Shown: positions 18,337 to 27,988 of the stretch, in pieces
How positions within the stretch are numbered: the first letter of the stretch is position 1
Layout of the letters: every line of letters begins with the position of its first letter
Origin: an uncultured Bartonella sp.
Lineage (GTDB): Bacteria > Pseudomonadota > Alphaproteobacteria > Rhizobiales > Rhizobiaceae
NCBI GenBank assembly: GCA_946478235.1
Contig: CAMLBF010000006.1
Span: 74,481-132,497 of the forward strand
Reading direction: 5' to 3'
Length of the DNA stretch: 58,017 bases
Made by a program: the position numbers and the translations under genes
Notes under the pieces: model-generated
Databases searched by the model: none
What the model was told of the DNA's origin: nothing
The model's input: only the letters and a program-made list of their open reading frames with translations

Positions 18337-19767
18337 ATGCGCAATACACGCAAATTTTATATTGATGGTGCCTGGGTTGATCCAATTGATGGCATTAATC
18401 TGGATGTAATTGATCCATCAACGGAAGAAGTATGTGCGACAATTAGTAATGGCGGGGCAAAAGATGCAGATCGCGCGGTATCTGCTGCGAAAGCGGCATT
18501 TGCAGGTTGGAAAAATACCTCACCTGAAAAACGTCTGGCTTATGTAGAAAAAATACTGGCCTTATATAAAGCTCGTTCAGAAGAAATCGCCATGACCATT
18601 TCCATTGAAATGGGTGCGCCAATAGATATGGCCCTAGAACATCAAACCGCTGCCGGCACAGAAAATATTGAAATATTCATTGAGAGTTTTCGTAAATTTG
18701 CATTCCAAACCAATCTTGTATCCGGTGATAACGAGGCCTCATTAGAATATGACCCTATTGGTGTTGTGGGCTTGATCACACCATGGAACTGGCCAATGAA
18801 CCAAATGACGTTAAAGGTTATTCCTGCCTTGCTGGCCGGTTGTACATTGGTTCTCAAACCTTCAGAAATTGCACCACTCTCCTGCTTGATTTTTGCCGAA
18901 ATTATCGATGAGGTTGGTTTACCCGCCGGTGTCTTCAATTTGGTAAATGGCGATGGTGCAAGAGTCGGTAGCCATTTATCGGCACATCCTGATATTGAAA
19001 TGATAAGCTTTACAGGTTCTACAAGGGCTGGAAAAGCAATATCGAAAAATGCTGCCGATACTTTAAAGCGCGTATGTCTTGAATTAGGAGGCAAAGGAGC
19101 CAACCTGGTTTTTGCCGATGCTGACGAACAAGCGGTAGAACGTGGTGTGCGTTATTGTTACAGTAATAGTGGGCAGAGTTGTAAAGCACCAACACGTATG
19201 TTTGTGGAGCGTTCATTCTATAAAAAAGCAATGGAAATCGCCAAAAATGTCGCGAATAGTATAGAATTGGCACCCGCAAATAAATATGGCAGTCATCTGG
19301 GACCAGTCGTTTCAAAAACGCAATTTGATAAGATTCAAGATTTAATCCAATCGGGTATCGATCAAGGTGCTACATTGCTGGCTGGTGGCACAGGTTTACC
19401 AACCGGAATAAACAAAGGGTATTTCGTGCGTCCAACAGTATTTGCTGATGTTACACCTGAAATGCGCATTTTCCGGGAAGAAATTTTTGGCCCTGTTCTA
19501 TCAATGATCCCTTTTGATAGTGAGGAAGAAGCCATAGCAATGGCTAATGACACAAATTATGGACTAACCAACTATATTCAATCGCAAGATATGAAAAGAT
19601 GCCAACGTTTAACGAAGGCTCTTCGTGCCGGTATGATAGAAATAAATGGCCATGGCTTACCAAATGGAAGTTATTTTGGTGGTGTCAAATCTTCCGGCCG
19701 TGCACGTGAAGGTGGTCTTTGGGGAATTAAAGAATTTCTTGATACAAAGGCTGTATCAAGATTCTAG
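18337..19767 (+). CDS. NAD(P)-dependent aldehyde dehydrogenase
   Basis: A full-length 476-residue ALDH-superfamily enzyme. It has the cofactor-binding segment LITPWNWPMNQMTLKVIPAL, the IEMISFTGSTRAGKAI turn, the general base in CLELGGKGANLVFADAD and the catalytic cysteine in NSGQSCKAPTRMFVE. AAGGAG lies 7 bases before the ATG. The substrate cannot be told from sequence; it resembles broad-range aldehyde dehydrogenases and could serve the aminoaldehyde made by the puuAB pathway, but it is 16 kb away and monocistronic. A strong hairpin follows the gene. Confidence 0.9.
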   Translation: MRNTRKFYIDGAWVDPIDGINLDVIDPSTEEVCATISNGGAKDADRAVSAAKAAFAGWKNTSPEKRLAYVEKILALYKARSEEIAMTISIEMGAPIDMALEHQTAAGTENIEIFIESFRKFAFQTNLVSGDNEASLEYDPIGVVGLITPWNWPMNQMTLKVIPALLAGCTLVLKPSEIAPLSCLIFAEIIDEVGLPAGVFNLVNGDGARVGSHLSAHPDIEMISFTGSTRAGKAISKNAADTLKRVCLELGGKGANLVFADADEQAVERGVRYCYSNSGQSCKAPTRMFVERSFYKKAMEIAKNVANSIELAPANKYGSHLGPVVSKTQFDKIQDLIQSGIDQGATLLAGGTGLPTGINKGYFVRPTVFADVTPEMRIFREEIFGPVLSMIPFDSEEEAIAMANDTNYGLTNYIQSQDMKRCQRLTKALRAGMIEINGHGLPNGSYFGGVKSSGRAREGGLWGIKEFLDTKAVSRF

Positions 19768-19779
19768 ATATAATTAGAT

Positions 19780-19816
19780 TTTCCGACAATAGACATATAT
19801 CTGTTGTCGGAAATTT
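19780..19816 (+). terminator. Hairpin terminator after the aldehyde dehydrogenase
   Basis: TTTCCGACAA and TTGTCGGAAA form a perfect 10-bp stem with a 14-base loop, followed by TTT. The right arm contains the TTG that would otherwise be read as the first start codon for rluD. Confidence 0.75.
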
Positions 19817-19854
19817 ATCGTACTTATCATCTCTTTAGCCATACAGGATATGCC

Positions 19855-20856
19855 TTGATAGAATTAATTACTGACGAAACAGCAATTGGACAAAGAATAG
19901 ATCATTGGCTTGCAAAAACATGTGAAGCCGATCTATCACGTTCCCGCATTCAAGCACTTATCCGCGACGGACATGTTAAAGTTGGAAATGCAAAAATACG
20001 TGAACCCAAAACAAAACTGCGCGGTGGAGAAAAAATTGTTCTGGAACTTCCAGAACCCGTAGCTGCTAAACCATTGGGTGAGGCAATTCCATTAGATATT
20101 CTTTATGAAGATGACGATGTCATTGTGATTAATAAACCCTCTGGCCTCGTCGTCCATCCTGGCAATGGTAACTGGACGGGAACATTGGTCAATGCACTTG
20201 TCTATCACTGTGGTGATACACTGTCGGGTATTGGGGGGGTAAGACGACCAGGTATTGTGCACCGTTTGGACAAAGATACGACCGGTGTAATGGTCGTGGC
20301 AAAAAACGATAATGCCCATAAATCTCTATGCGAACAATTTGCTGATCACGGTAGAACAGGTGCATTGGAACGTACCTACCAAGCATTTGTCTGGGGAACT
20401 CCAGACCGGAACACTGGTGTGATTGACACGTATTTAGGACGCTCATCACGAGATAGAACAAAAAGAACTGTGGTTTCGCCTGAACAGCTCGATGCTCGCC
20501 ATGCTATAACGCATTTTACCTTATTGAATAAATATGGCGCATCAGAAGATAGTTCTGCTATTGCGAGTTTAATTGAATGTCGCCTTGAAACAGGAAGAAC
20601 CCACCAAATTCGCGTTCATATGGCGCATATTGGGCATCCTTTAATTGGCGATATGGAATATGGAAGTGCCTACAAAACAAAAGCAAATCGCCTACCTGAA
20701 CAGGTAAAAACTGTCGTAGAACATTTTTCTCGCCAAGCCCTTCATGCAGCAAGTCTCACATTTGAACACCCATCAAATGGAAAAATTATGAACTTCAAGA
20801 GCGCGTTACCCGACGATATGGCACAGTTGCAGGCCGCATTGCATCGGCTCTCTTGA
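19855..20856 (+). CDS. rluD: Ribosomal large subunit pseudouridine synthase, RluD family
   Basis: This 333-residue protein has an N-terminal S4 RNA-binding domain (GQRIDHWLAKTCEADLSRSR) and a RluA-type catalytic domain with the active-site aspartate in HRLDKDTTGVMVVAKN and the C-terminal ETGRTHQIRVHMAHIGHPL. It isomerises uridines of 23S rRNA helix 69 in the family's namesake. The frame is open from a TTG at 19804, but that codon lies inside the terminator stem of the preceding gene and has no ribosome site; the TTG at 19855 has AGGA 6 bases upstream and gives a normal N-terminus. No ATG is available, so the start remains uncertain. rpoH follows, a linkage common in Rhizobiales. Confidence 0.9.
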   Translation: MIELITDETAIGQRIDHWLAKTCEADLSRSRIQALIRDGHVKVGNAKIREPKTKLRGGEKIVLELPEPVAAKPLGEAIPLDILYEDDDVIVINKPSGLVVHPGNGNWTGTLVNALVYHCGDTLSGIGGVRRPGIVHRLDKDTTGVMVVAKNDNAHKSLCEQFADHGRTGALERTYQAFVWGTPDRNTGVIDTYLGRSSRDRTKRTVVSPEQLDARHAITHFTLLNKYGASEDSSAIASLIECRLETGRTHQIRVHMAHIGHPLIGDMEYGSAYKTKANRLPEQVKTVVEHFSRQALHAASLTFEHPSNGKIMNFKSALPDDMAQLQAALHRLS

Positions 20857-21023
20857 AACTTTTTCGATAATTAAATGTTTGAAAATTAAGGAAGTGAAAA
20901 AAACAAATAGTTTTATTTAAAATCGTCATATTACTATTTAAATTTCATGCGACACTTCCTATCTAATAAATCAATTTGCGTTTTTGCCTTTAAAAGGGAA
21001 TGCGCGCTAAAGGAGGGTGCTTC

Positions 21024-21941
21024 ATGGCCCAAACAACTTTACCTTCTATAACGACCGGTGACGGGGGACTCACGCGCTATCTTGAAGAGATACGTCGTTT
21101 TCCTATGTTGGAGCCACAAGAAGAGTATATGCTTGCCAAGCGTTACCGCGAACATAACGACCCGAAAGCGGCCCACCGCCTTGTTACCAGCCATCTTCGC
21201 TTGGTTGCAAAAATTGCCATGGGATATCGTGGTTATGGGTTACCGATTGGTGAAGTTATATCTGAAGGCAATGTCGGTCTTATGCAGGCAGTAAAACGCT
21301 TTGAGCCTGAAAGAGGCTTTAGACTAGCAACATATGCCATGTGGTGGATTAAAGCATCTATACAAGAATATGTTCTGCGCTCGTGGAGCTTAGTAAAAAT
21401 GGGCACCACCGCGAGCCAAAAGAGACTGTTCTTCAATCTTCGTAAAGTAAAAAGCAAAATTCAAGCGCTGGATGATGGCGACTTAAACCCTGAACAGGTA
21501 AAGGAAATAGCCTCGCGTCTTAATGTAAGCGAAGAAGATGTTATTTCAATGAATCGACGCCTTTCGGGCGACACCTCACTCAATGCGCCAATACGTGCTA
21601 GCGAGGGAGAAAGTGGCGAATGGCAAGATTGGCTTGTTGATGAATCGAATAGTCAAGAACAAAACCTTATAGAACAAGATGAATTGGAAAACCGGCGTTT
21701 AATGTTGGAACATGCAATGGACGGATTAAATGACCGTGAAAAGCGTATTTTTACGGCACGTCGTCTGTCCGATGATCCAATTACATTGGAAGAGCTATCA
21801 AGTGAATTTGGTATAAGTCGCGAACGTGTCCGTCAAATCGAAGTTAGGGCATTTGAAAAAGTACAAAATGCTGTAAAATCTGCTGCTATAGCGCAAAAAC
21901 AGGCACTTTTACCAACAACGCATGCAATTGATTCCAAATAA
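21024..21941 (+). CDS. rpoH: RNA polymerase heat-shock sigma factor (sigma-32)
   Basis: A 305-residue sigma-70-family factor. It has region 2 (SHLRLVAKIAMGYRGYGLPI, then YAMWWIKASIQEYVLRSWSL), the RpoH box QKRLFFNLRK that marks heat-shock sigma factors, and region 4 (TLEELSSEFGISRERVRQIE). AAGGAGGG precedes the ATG at 21024, which sets the start eight codons inside the open frame. It directs transcription of chaperones and proteases. Alphaproteobacteria often have two rpoH genes; which one this is cannot be told here. A strong bidirectional terminator follows. Confidence 0.95.
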   Translation: MAQTTLPSITTGDGGLTRYLEEIRRFPMLEPQEEYMLAKRYREHNDPKAAHRLVTSHLRLVAKIAMGYRGYGLPIGEVISEGNVGLMQAVKRFEPERGFRLATYAMWWIKASIQEYVLRSWSLVKMGTTASQKRLFFNLRKVKSKIQALDDGDLNPEQVKEIASRLNVSEEDVISMNRRLSGDTSLNAPIRASEGESGEWQDWLVDESNSQEQNLIEQDELENRRLMLEHAMDGLNDREKRIFTARRLSDDPITLEELSSEFGISRERVRQIEVRAFEKVQNAVKSAAIAQKQALLPTTHAIDSK

Positions 21942-22015
21942 ACCTTATTCTGAATAAGTATTATTCCAGACAATCGTAAAATGCCGTTTATCTGGTCAAA
22001 ATAAAGCTTAAAAAT

Positions 22016-22046
22016 GAAAAAGAGGCGGTATACCGCCTCTTTTTTT
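22016..22046. terminator. Bidirectional terminator between rpoH and the membrane protein gene
   Basis: AGAGGCGG-TATA-CCGCCTCT is a perfect 8-bp hairpin flanked by five A on the left and eight T on the right, so it can stop transcription from both convergent genes. Confidence 0.9.
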
Positions 22047-22077
22047 AATTTAAATTGCTTGTTTTACATTAACAGAA

Positions 22078-23916
22078 TTATTCCACATCTTCCTTACTAA
22101 GGTCTGGCTGTTGTTGTCCGTCACCAGCCGGCGTTTGCTCGTTAGCATCACTGGCTGGAGTTTGTGGATTCTCGTCAGATGTCGATTGTGTTTCATTTCC
22201 ATCTGCTGATTGCGAAGCATTGGATGTTTCATTGTTTTGTTCAGATGGAGCTGTGTTTCCTTCACCTGTTGCCTCACTTGGCTGATCCGTGTCGGCTTGT
22301 TCGTTCTGCTTATTTTGATCATAAAGTGTTGGTTTCTTAGAAGCACTCATCCATTGGTCTATAACTTGCCGAAAGATTTTCTCACCATTGGCTCCCTTAG
22401 AAAAAGTAAGCTCTGAAACACGTTTGTTTTTATCCGTTATGACTACTCTTATCCAATTCAACTGTTTCATAAGTTGCAAATTACGATCATGGAACGGATT
22501 GGCACCACTTAGTGCAAAAAGGAAGAAGTCATCATCGATTTTAGCTTCTATTGTTCCAGCAAGTTGTTGCCCTAGCGATTGTTCGCTATCTTTAAAAGTC
22601 AGCTCATGAACATTATCAATAGCCTTACCTTCAAAATTATCTGGAACAATGAATATCATTTCCAACAAATAAGCTGCCGGTAACGAAGCATCGGTATTCC
22701 GACGTAAAGTCATCCGTAAAGACAATTTTTCATCAGGAATTGTAACAGTACCGCGTATAGCCAATTCACCTGCATGATCAGAATTTGCGTCCTCTTTAAC
22801 AAGAGACCATTCTACATTACCCGTTACAACTTTTTCCGGTTTATCATCTGTTCTTGCTTGATAGAAAACCGCTTCACCAGGTTGTTCATCAGGTGCTTTT
22901 GCTGGTGTACCTGCAGCTGTTGAAGTTCCTTCCTCGGTTGTTTTAGTGTTCCCTTGTGCTGGTCCCACATCAACCTCGCTCCCATCTGGCATCAAACGCT
23001 GGGTTAGTTTTTCTACCGTTTGTTCAGCACTATCCGTTGCTGCAGCAGGCACTGGTGTTTCATTGCGATGATCTCTGCTGGAAAGAAAATGCCAAGCCGA
23101 AAACAAAACAGCAAACACGACAAGAGCAACGACAGTTAGTACGCCAGCTATTATAAGCGCTTTTTTCCTCGCAGCTTTACGCTCTGTCCGCTTGGCCGCT
23201 TGAACAAAAATGTCCGATACAATATCATAATCATTACCTTGGTTCGGTGAAGCCAATACTTTTGTGGCTTGCGCCTCCTTGCTTCTTTGATCTCTGGCAA
23301 ATTGGTGCTCAGCTTCAAGAATACTATCCATGTTAACCGGTTCTGCATCAGGTACGTTTTTGACTGATACAGTTCCTTGATGAGATCCATAGGATTTTTG
23401 GTCAACTTTATTGGATTGCGATAATGACGATGCATTTTTTGCATCAGGCATTTGAGACGGTTTGATAGACTGTGCCGCACCCGCTGCTTGTTTATTTGGT
23501 GATGCAATTTGGCTATCAAATTGACGGCTTGTTACCGATTGATTTTTATTAATTTGACTTTGCGATGACCTTAATGGGTCATATTTTTCTTCCTGCATTT
23601 CCGGTTGGCGGTTTACCGGTGACTGATTTGCAGCGTTTCTTCCAGTATTATCACCTAGCCCTGCAGCATTAGAATTTTGCGCACTGATTGTCGAAAGCAA
23701 GGAATGTTCTGTTGTGAGATATTCTGCTTCTACAGATTTTATTGCATCTTCTAAGGCTTGTAATTGTTCATGAACGACTGTTTGTGGCACGGCGGTGGCA
23801 GCCAACTTGCGTTCAACGGTTTCTCGTGCACGAGCATAAACGCGTTCACGCAATTGCGGCGTTGGATTTGTTTGTGCCTCTATAGCTTTCTTTAATAATC
23901 CTGCGAAATCCGCCAT
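22078..23916 (-). CDS. Single-pass membrane protein with disordered flanks, function unknown
   Basis: A 612-residue protein. Residues 1-80 form a helical domain (MADFAGLLKKAIEAQ, then ERVYARARETVERKLA). Residues 80-240 are polar, Gln/Ser/Asn-rich and probably disordered. A cluster of basic residues (ERKAARKKA) precedes one transmembrane helix at about 250-272 (ALIIAGVLTVVALVVFAVLF). The outside part has a folded beta-rich region (about 360-520) and a long acidic Gln/Asn/Asp/Thr-rich tail. I recall similar unnamed membrane proteins beside purA in Rhizobiales. It probably spans the inner membrane with its larger domain in the periplasm. Confidence 0.75.
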   Translation of the reverse strand: MADFAGLLKKAIEAQTNPTPQLRERVYARARETVERKLAATAVPQTVVHEQLQALEDAIKSVEAEYLTTEHSLLSTISAQNSNAAGLGDNTGRNAANQSPVNRQPEMQEEKYDPLRSSQSQINKNQSVTSRQFDSQIASPNKQAAGAAQSIKPSQMPDAKNASSLSQSNKVDQKSYGSHQGTVSVKNVPDAEPVNMDSILEAEHQFARDQRSKEAQATKVLASPNQGNDYDIVSDIFVQAAKRTERKAARKKALIIAGVLTVVALVVFAVLFSAWHFLSSRDHRNETPVPAAATDSAEQTVEKLTQRLMPDGSEVDVGPAQGNTKTTEEGTSTAAGTPAKAPDEQPGEAVFYQARTDDKPEKVVTGNVEWSLVKEDANSDHAGELAIRGTVTIPDEKLSLRMTLRRNTDASLPAAYLLEMIFIVPDNFEGKAIDNVHELTFKDSEQSLGQQLAGTIEAKIDDDFFLFALSGANPFHDRNLQLMKQLNWIRVVITDKNKRVSELTFSKGANGEKIFRQVIDQWMSASKKPTLYDQNKQNEQADTDQPSEATGEGNTAPSEQNNETSNASQSADGNETQSTSDENPQTPASDANEQTPAGDGQQQPDLSKEDVE

Positions 23917-24109
23917 GGGTTTCTTCGCTCTCTCAAATCTAACACGAAAGGGTATGATACAATTCCATCAACAGAACCATCATATTCTTTCGTTTTTCTT
24001 ATAATTTTATATAATGCTGCCTTTCTTCTAAGAAAGGCAACATATAATGCACTTTCTGCCCTTATCAGAAATAACGTCAACGCCGTGAGAAATATTCGTT
24101 TCCGTTTTA

Positions 24110-25399
24110 TCAATCTTCAAAAGGGTCTGTAACAAGAATTGTATCTTCACGCTCCGGACTGGTCGACAACAGCGCAACAGGAGCGCCGATCAGCTCTTCG
24201 ATATAACGCACATACTTAACGGCCTTTGCCGGTAATGCCGCCCAGCTACGTGCACCTGCGGTTGTTTCTTTCCAACCTTCAAGTGTTTCATAAACCGGTT
24301 TAACGCGTGATTGGGCTCCCATAGATGCTGGCATATAATCAATTTTCTTGCCATCAAGTTCATATGCAACACAAACCTTGATTTCATCTAGCCCATCAAG
24401 AACATCTAGTTTCGTCAGTGCAATTCCATTAATGCCACAAACCGCAATCATCTGGCGCAGTAACACTGCATCAAACCAACCACAGCGACGTTTGCGCCCT
24501 GTTACCACACCGAATTCATGCCCATTGACACCAAGAAATTCTCCAATTTCATTTTTCTGTTCGGTAGGAAATGGACCTTCTCCCACACGGGTCGTGTAGG
24601 CTTTGGCAATTCCCAAAACATAATTGATTGCTCCAGGCCCCATCCCTGAACCGGTAGCAGCCTGACCGGCAATAGTGTTAGAAGACGTTACATATGGGTA
24701 TGTTCCAAAATCATTATCCAATAGCGCACCTTGTGCGCCTTCAAACAGAATACGTGCTCCTGTACGGCGACGTTCATCCAGTAGACGCCAAGTACGTCCC
24801 ATAAAGGGTAGAATATCTGAAGCAACTTCCATAAGCTCATCATAAATAGATTGAGCTTTAATTTCCTCTTCTCCCATACCGCGCCGTAACGCATTATGAT
24901 GAGCCAAAAGCCGTTCAATCTTTTGCATTAACTTATCAGGCTCTGCCAAATCCATTAAACGAATGGAACGTCTGCCGACTTTATCTTCGTAAGCAGGTCC
25001 TATTCCACGTTTTGTCGTACCGATCTTAAGGCCTGAAGTTGCATTTTCCCGCGCGGCATCAAGGTCACGGTGTAGAGAAAGAATAAGAGGTGCATTCTCA
25101 GCAATACGCAAATTCTCGGGCGTAATTGTAATGCCCTGATCACGTAACTTTTTTAACTCTTGGACAAAATGATGCGGATCAACAACAACACCATTTCCGA
25201 TAACAGATAATTTGCCACGCACAAGACCTGATGGCAATAAAGATAGTTTATAACTGACGCCATCAATAACCAGTGTATGACCTGCATTATGACCACCCTG
25301 ATAACGCACCACAACATCAGCGCGTTCAGACAACCAATCTACAATTTTGCCTTTTCCTTCATCGCCCCATTGCGCCCCAACAACCACTACATTGGCCAT
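24110..25399 (-). CDS. purA: Adenylosuccinate synthetase
   Basis: A 429-residue enzyme that joins IMP and aspartate with GTP in AMP synthesis. It has the P-loop [20 protein letters not shown], the catalytic [13 protein letters not shown], the IMP-binding [19 protein letters not shown], and [16 protein letters not shown]. The ATG at 25399 follows GGAG by 8 bases and gives the usual [12 protein letters not shown] start, so the six-residue extension to 25414 is not used. It is on the same strand as the downstream membrane protein gene, 193 bases apart. Confidence 0.97.
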   Translation of the reverse strand: MANVVVVGAQWGDEGKGKIVDWLSERADVVVRYQGGHNAGHTLVIDGVSYKLSLLPSGLVRGKLSVIGNGVVVDPHHFVQELKKLRDQGITITPENLRIAENAPLILSLHRDLDAARENATSGLKIGTTKRGIGPAYEDKVGRRSIRLMDLAEPDKLMQKIERLLAHHNALRRGMGEEEIKAQSIYDELMEVASDILPFMGRTWRLLDERRRTGARILFEGAQGALLDNDFGTYPYVTSSNTIAGQAATGSGMGPGAINYVLGIAKAYTTRVGEGPFPTEQKNEIGEFLGVNGHEFGVVTGRKRRCGWFDAVLLRQMIAVCGINGIALTKLDVLDGLDEIKVCVAYELDGKKIDYMPASMGAQSRVKPVYETLEGWKETTAGARSWAALPAKAVKYVRYIEELIGAPVALLSTSPEREDTILVTDPFED

Positions 25400-25817
25400 A
25401 ATTTTCTCCGTCACATTTGAAGAGTCTAAGACCTTCTTTAAGATTTTTACGTGTTCTTATACCGAAGTCTTAAGCCAAGTGCGACTCTCTTTTCACCTTT
25501 TCCGCTTAAAAAGCGACAAAGTGCTTCATTCAAAAATAAAGAAATTAATGATGTTGGAAATCCAAAAGACAGAGATAATTTTTATATCTCTTATATATGA
25601 ATGCATATTTCCAATATTTTTCAATTTAACAATCGTCGTCGTATAAAGACAGAAATCACATATGTGTTTTTAAAATATATTATATCAAATCAATGTGTTG
25701 CAAAATAAATCGATATCGAAATTGAAATAATTACCGATACAATTAACACAGCTAAACGCACAAAATTCCAGAACATAGATTTTCAGCTTTTAATCAAACA
25801 GCCTAACAATTACGCGA
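25400..25817. other. AT-rich intergenic stretch upstream of purA
   Basis: About 420 bases without a credible gene. It should carry the purA promoter. I could not pick out a purine riboswitch or a clear terminator for the serine operon that ends at 25818. Confidence 0.4.
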
Positions 25818-26318
25818 TCACACTACATTTTGGCACATATAACAAGCATCAGCACTGTAGGTTAGTAACTTTTTGGCTATTAGCTCTGTCGGCTCAATAA
25901 TATGAAACCCTTGCTTTTGCCAAAATGGCGTTGAACCATTTACCGCAACCAACGATAATGTCTGCAGTTGCTTGTCTTTAGCACAGCTTAGCACCGCTTG
26001 GACGGCTTTTGTACCAACGCCCGTTTGTCGTGTGTTTGGTAAAACAGCAAGATCATGAACATATAATGTATCGCTTTTTGAGGGTAACGTTCCGAGCAAT
26101 TCATTAAGGGGTGGTATATTTCCCAATGTATAAGGATGAGCCAAGAGATATCCGTTGACTAGTTCCCCTATGTCCCAAACAAAACATGTATCGGGAGATA
26201 GCGTTAGCTTTTCATGCAACACCGCATCATCTTCAGGAAAATTAGGGTGACATATAGCAGCGATCTGGCAAACATCTGCCAGATCGCTTTGTTTCATAGA
26301 ACGCCATATACCAGTCAT
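25818..26318 (-). CDS. GNAT-family N-acetyltransferase
   Basis: A 166-residue acyl-CoA transferase. The acetyl-CoA binding motif appears as VHDLAVLPNTRQTGVGTKAV (RQTGVG in place of the consensus Q/RxxGxG/A), followed by LQTLSLVAVNGSTPFWQKQG, which matches the beta5/alpha4 part of the fold. It starts 10 bases after serA and is probably translated from the same message; an alternative TTG at 26342 would overlap serA. The substrate is unknown. There are three cysteines near the C-terminus. Confidence 0.82.
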   Translation of the reverse strand: MTGIWRSMKQSDLADVCQIAAICHPNFPEDDAVLHEKLTLSPDTCFVWDIGELVNGYLLAHPYTLGNIPPLNELLGTLPSKSDTLYVHDLAVLPNTRQTGVGTKAVQAVLSCAKDKQLQTLSLVAVNGSTPFWQKQGFHIIEPTELIAKKLLTYSADACYMCQNVV

Positions 26319-26328
26319 AAGTTGACCA

Positions 26329-27927
26329 TTATACGATATCAAATTCCAAAGGTTGCGTATGGTTTATACCTTTAATTTTGCGCAACTCATCCAAGACTTT
26401 GTCTGGAATACGGGCATCAAGATAAAGCAACGCGATAGCATCTCCACCAGGTTCGTTACGACCTAAAGCAAAATTAGCAATATTAACGCCGTTACTTCCA
26501 CAAATAGTACCTATTGTACCGATGATACCCGGAGTATCTGTATTTGTGATATAAAGCATATATGGACCAACTTCAGCATCAAGATTGATGCCTTTAATTT
26601 GGATAAAGCGAGGCTTACCGTCAACAAAACATGTTCCTGCAATGGAGCGCGTACGCTTAGACGTTTTTACCGTAAGTTTGATATAACCATCAAAAATACC
26701 GGATTTATCTCTCTTAACCTCAGATAAAATAATTCCACGTTCTTTTACTAAAACTGGAGCAGAAACCATATTGACGTCTGCAAGCTGCGGACGGATCAAT
26801 CCAGCAAGTGCTGCACTCATCAATGCCTGAGTATTCATAGTTGCAGTTGCGCCATCAAAAAGAATTTCAACTTCCTGAATATCCTCGTCCGTTGATTGCC
26901 CAACAAATGCGCCCAAAACTTCCGCCAATTTGACAAATGGTTTCAAGCGCGGTGCTTCTTCTGCTGTAATAGAAGGCATATTGATAGCGTTACTCACAGC
27001 ACCATTCACCAGATAGTCTGACATCTGTTCGGCCACTTGCACGGCAACATTTTCCTGAGCTTCTTTCGTCGATGCTCCCAAATGTGGTGTACAAACTACA
27101 TTATCCAATGAAAAAAGTGGATTATCAGCTGCAGGCGGTTCCACCTCAAACACATCAACGGCAGCACCAGCGATTTTGCCTGATTTTAATGCTGCAACAA
27201 GATCATTTTCGACAATGAGACCACCGCGCGCGCAATTTATAATACGAACACCATTTTTCATTTTCGCGATAGCTTCCGCGTCAATGATATGTCGTGTTTT
27301 ATCCGTCAACGGCGTATGCAATGTAATAAAATCCGCACGTTTTAGCAAATCATCAAGCTCGACTTTCTCGACACCCAATTCTTTAGCTCTCGCGTCTGAA
27401 AGAAATGGATCATATGCTATAACTTTCATCTTTAGACCAACACCACGGGTTGCCACAATCGATCCAATATTGCCACAACCAACAATACCCAGAGTCTTGC
27501 CAGTGATTTCAACACCCATAAAACGGTTTTTCTCCCACTTTCCCGCTTTGGTTGATTCATCAGCGGTTGGAAGTTCGCGTGCAATAGCGAACATCAATGC
27601 AATTGCATGTTCTGCAGTTGTAATGGAATTTCCAAATGGCGTATTCATTACAATAATACCGCGACGTGAAGCAGCTGGAATATCGACATTGTCAACGCCA
27701 ATACCAGCGCGGCCGATAACTTTCAAATTTTTGGCAGCCGCAATAAGTTTTTCTGTAACTTTTGTTGCAGAGCGAATTGCCAATCCATCATATTGGCCGA
27801 TAACTTCTGCTAATTTTTCTTTGTCTTTACCCAAATCGGGTAGATAATCGACTTCTACACCGCGATCTTTGAAAATTTGTACAGCGGTTGGTGATAATTT
27901 ATCAGATACAAGTACACGAGGTGCCAT
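26329..27927 (-). CDS. serA: D-3-phosphoglycerate dehydrogenase, long form with ACT domain
   Basis: This 532-residue enzyme catalyses the first step of serine synthesis, NAD-dependent oxidation of 3-phosphoglycerate. The nucleotide-binding motif is LGIVGCGNIGSIVA. Catalytic blocks include NCARGGLIVENDLVAALKSG and the histidine in CTPHLGASTKEAQENVAVQV. An intervening substrate-binding domain (about 315-450) and a C-terminal ACT domain (PYMLYITNTDTPGIIGTIGT) make it the long form, often inhibited by serine. AGGAGG five bases before the ATG at 27927 fixes the start; a TTG directly before it is not needed. It lies 61 bases downstream of serC. Confidence 0.96.
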   Translation of the reverse strand: MAPRVLVSDKLSPTAVQIFKDRGVEVDYLPDLGKDKEKLAEVIGQYDGLAIRSATKVTEKLIAAAKNLKVIGRAGIGVDNVDIPAASRRGIIVMNTPFGNSITTAEHAIALMFAIARELPTADESTKAGKWEKNRFMGVEITGKTLGIVGCGNIGSIVATRGVGLKMKVIAYDPFLSDARAKELGVEKVELDDLLKRADFITLHTPLTDKTRHIIDAEAIAKMKNGVRIINCARGGLIVENDLVAALKSGKIAGAAVDVFEVEPPAADNPLFSLDNVVCTPHLGASTKEAQENVAVQVAEQMSDYLVNGAVSNAINMPSITAEEAPRLKPFVKLAEVLGAFVGQSTDEDIQEVEILFDGATATMNTQALMSAALAGLIRPQLADVNMVSAPVLVKERGIILSEVKRDKSGIFDGYIKLTVKTSKRTRSIAGTCFVDGKPRFIQIKGINLDAEVGPYMLYITNTDTPGIIGTIGTICGSNGVNIANFALGRNEPGGDAIALLYLDARIPDKVLDELRKIKGINHTQPLEFDIV

Positions 27928-27988
27928 CAAGGCCTCCTAAAAAATAATAAGGGAAAATAGCGGCGAGAAAGAGCCGCTTCCAGATCAA

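Noticed and set aside
23892..24113. A 73-codon minus-strand frame starting at TTG that overlaps the purA stop
   Set aside because: It runs into the start of the 612-residue membrane protein gene in another frame, has no clear ribosome site and shows no recognisable domain.
27176..27847. A 223-codon plus-strand frame opposite serA
   Set aside because: It lies fully inside the well-supported serA gene on the other strand and its translation has no recognisable domain.
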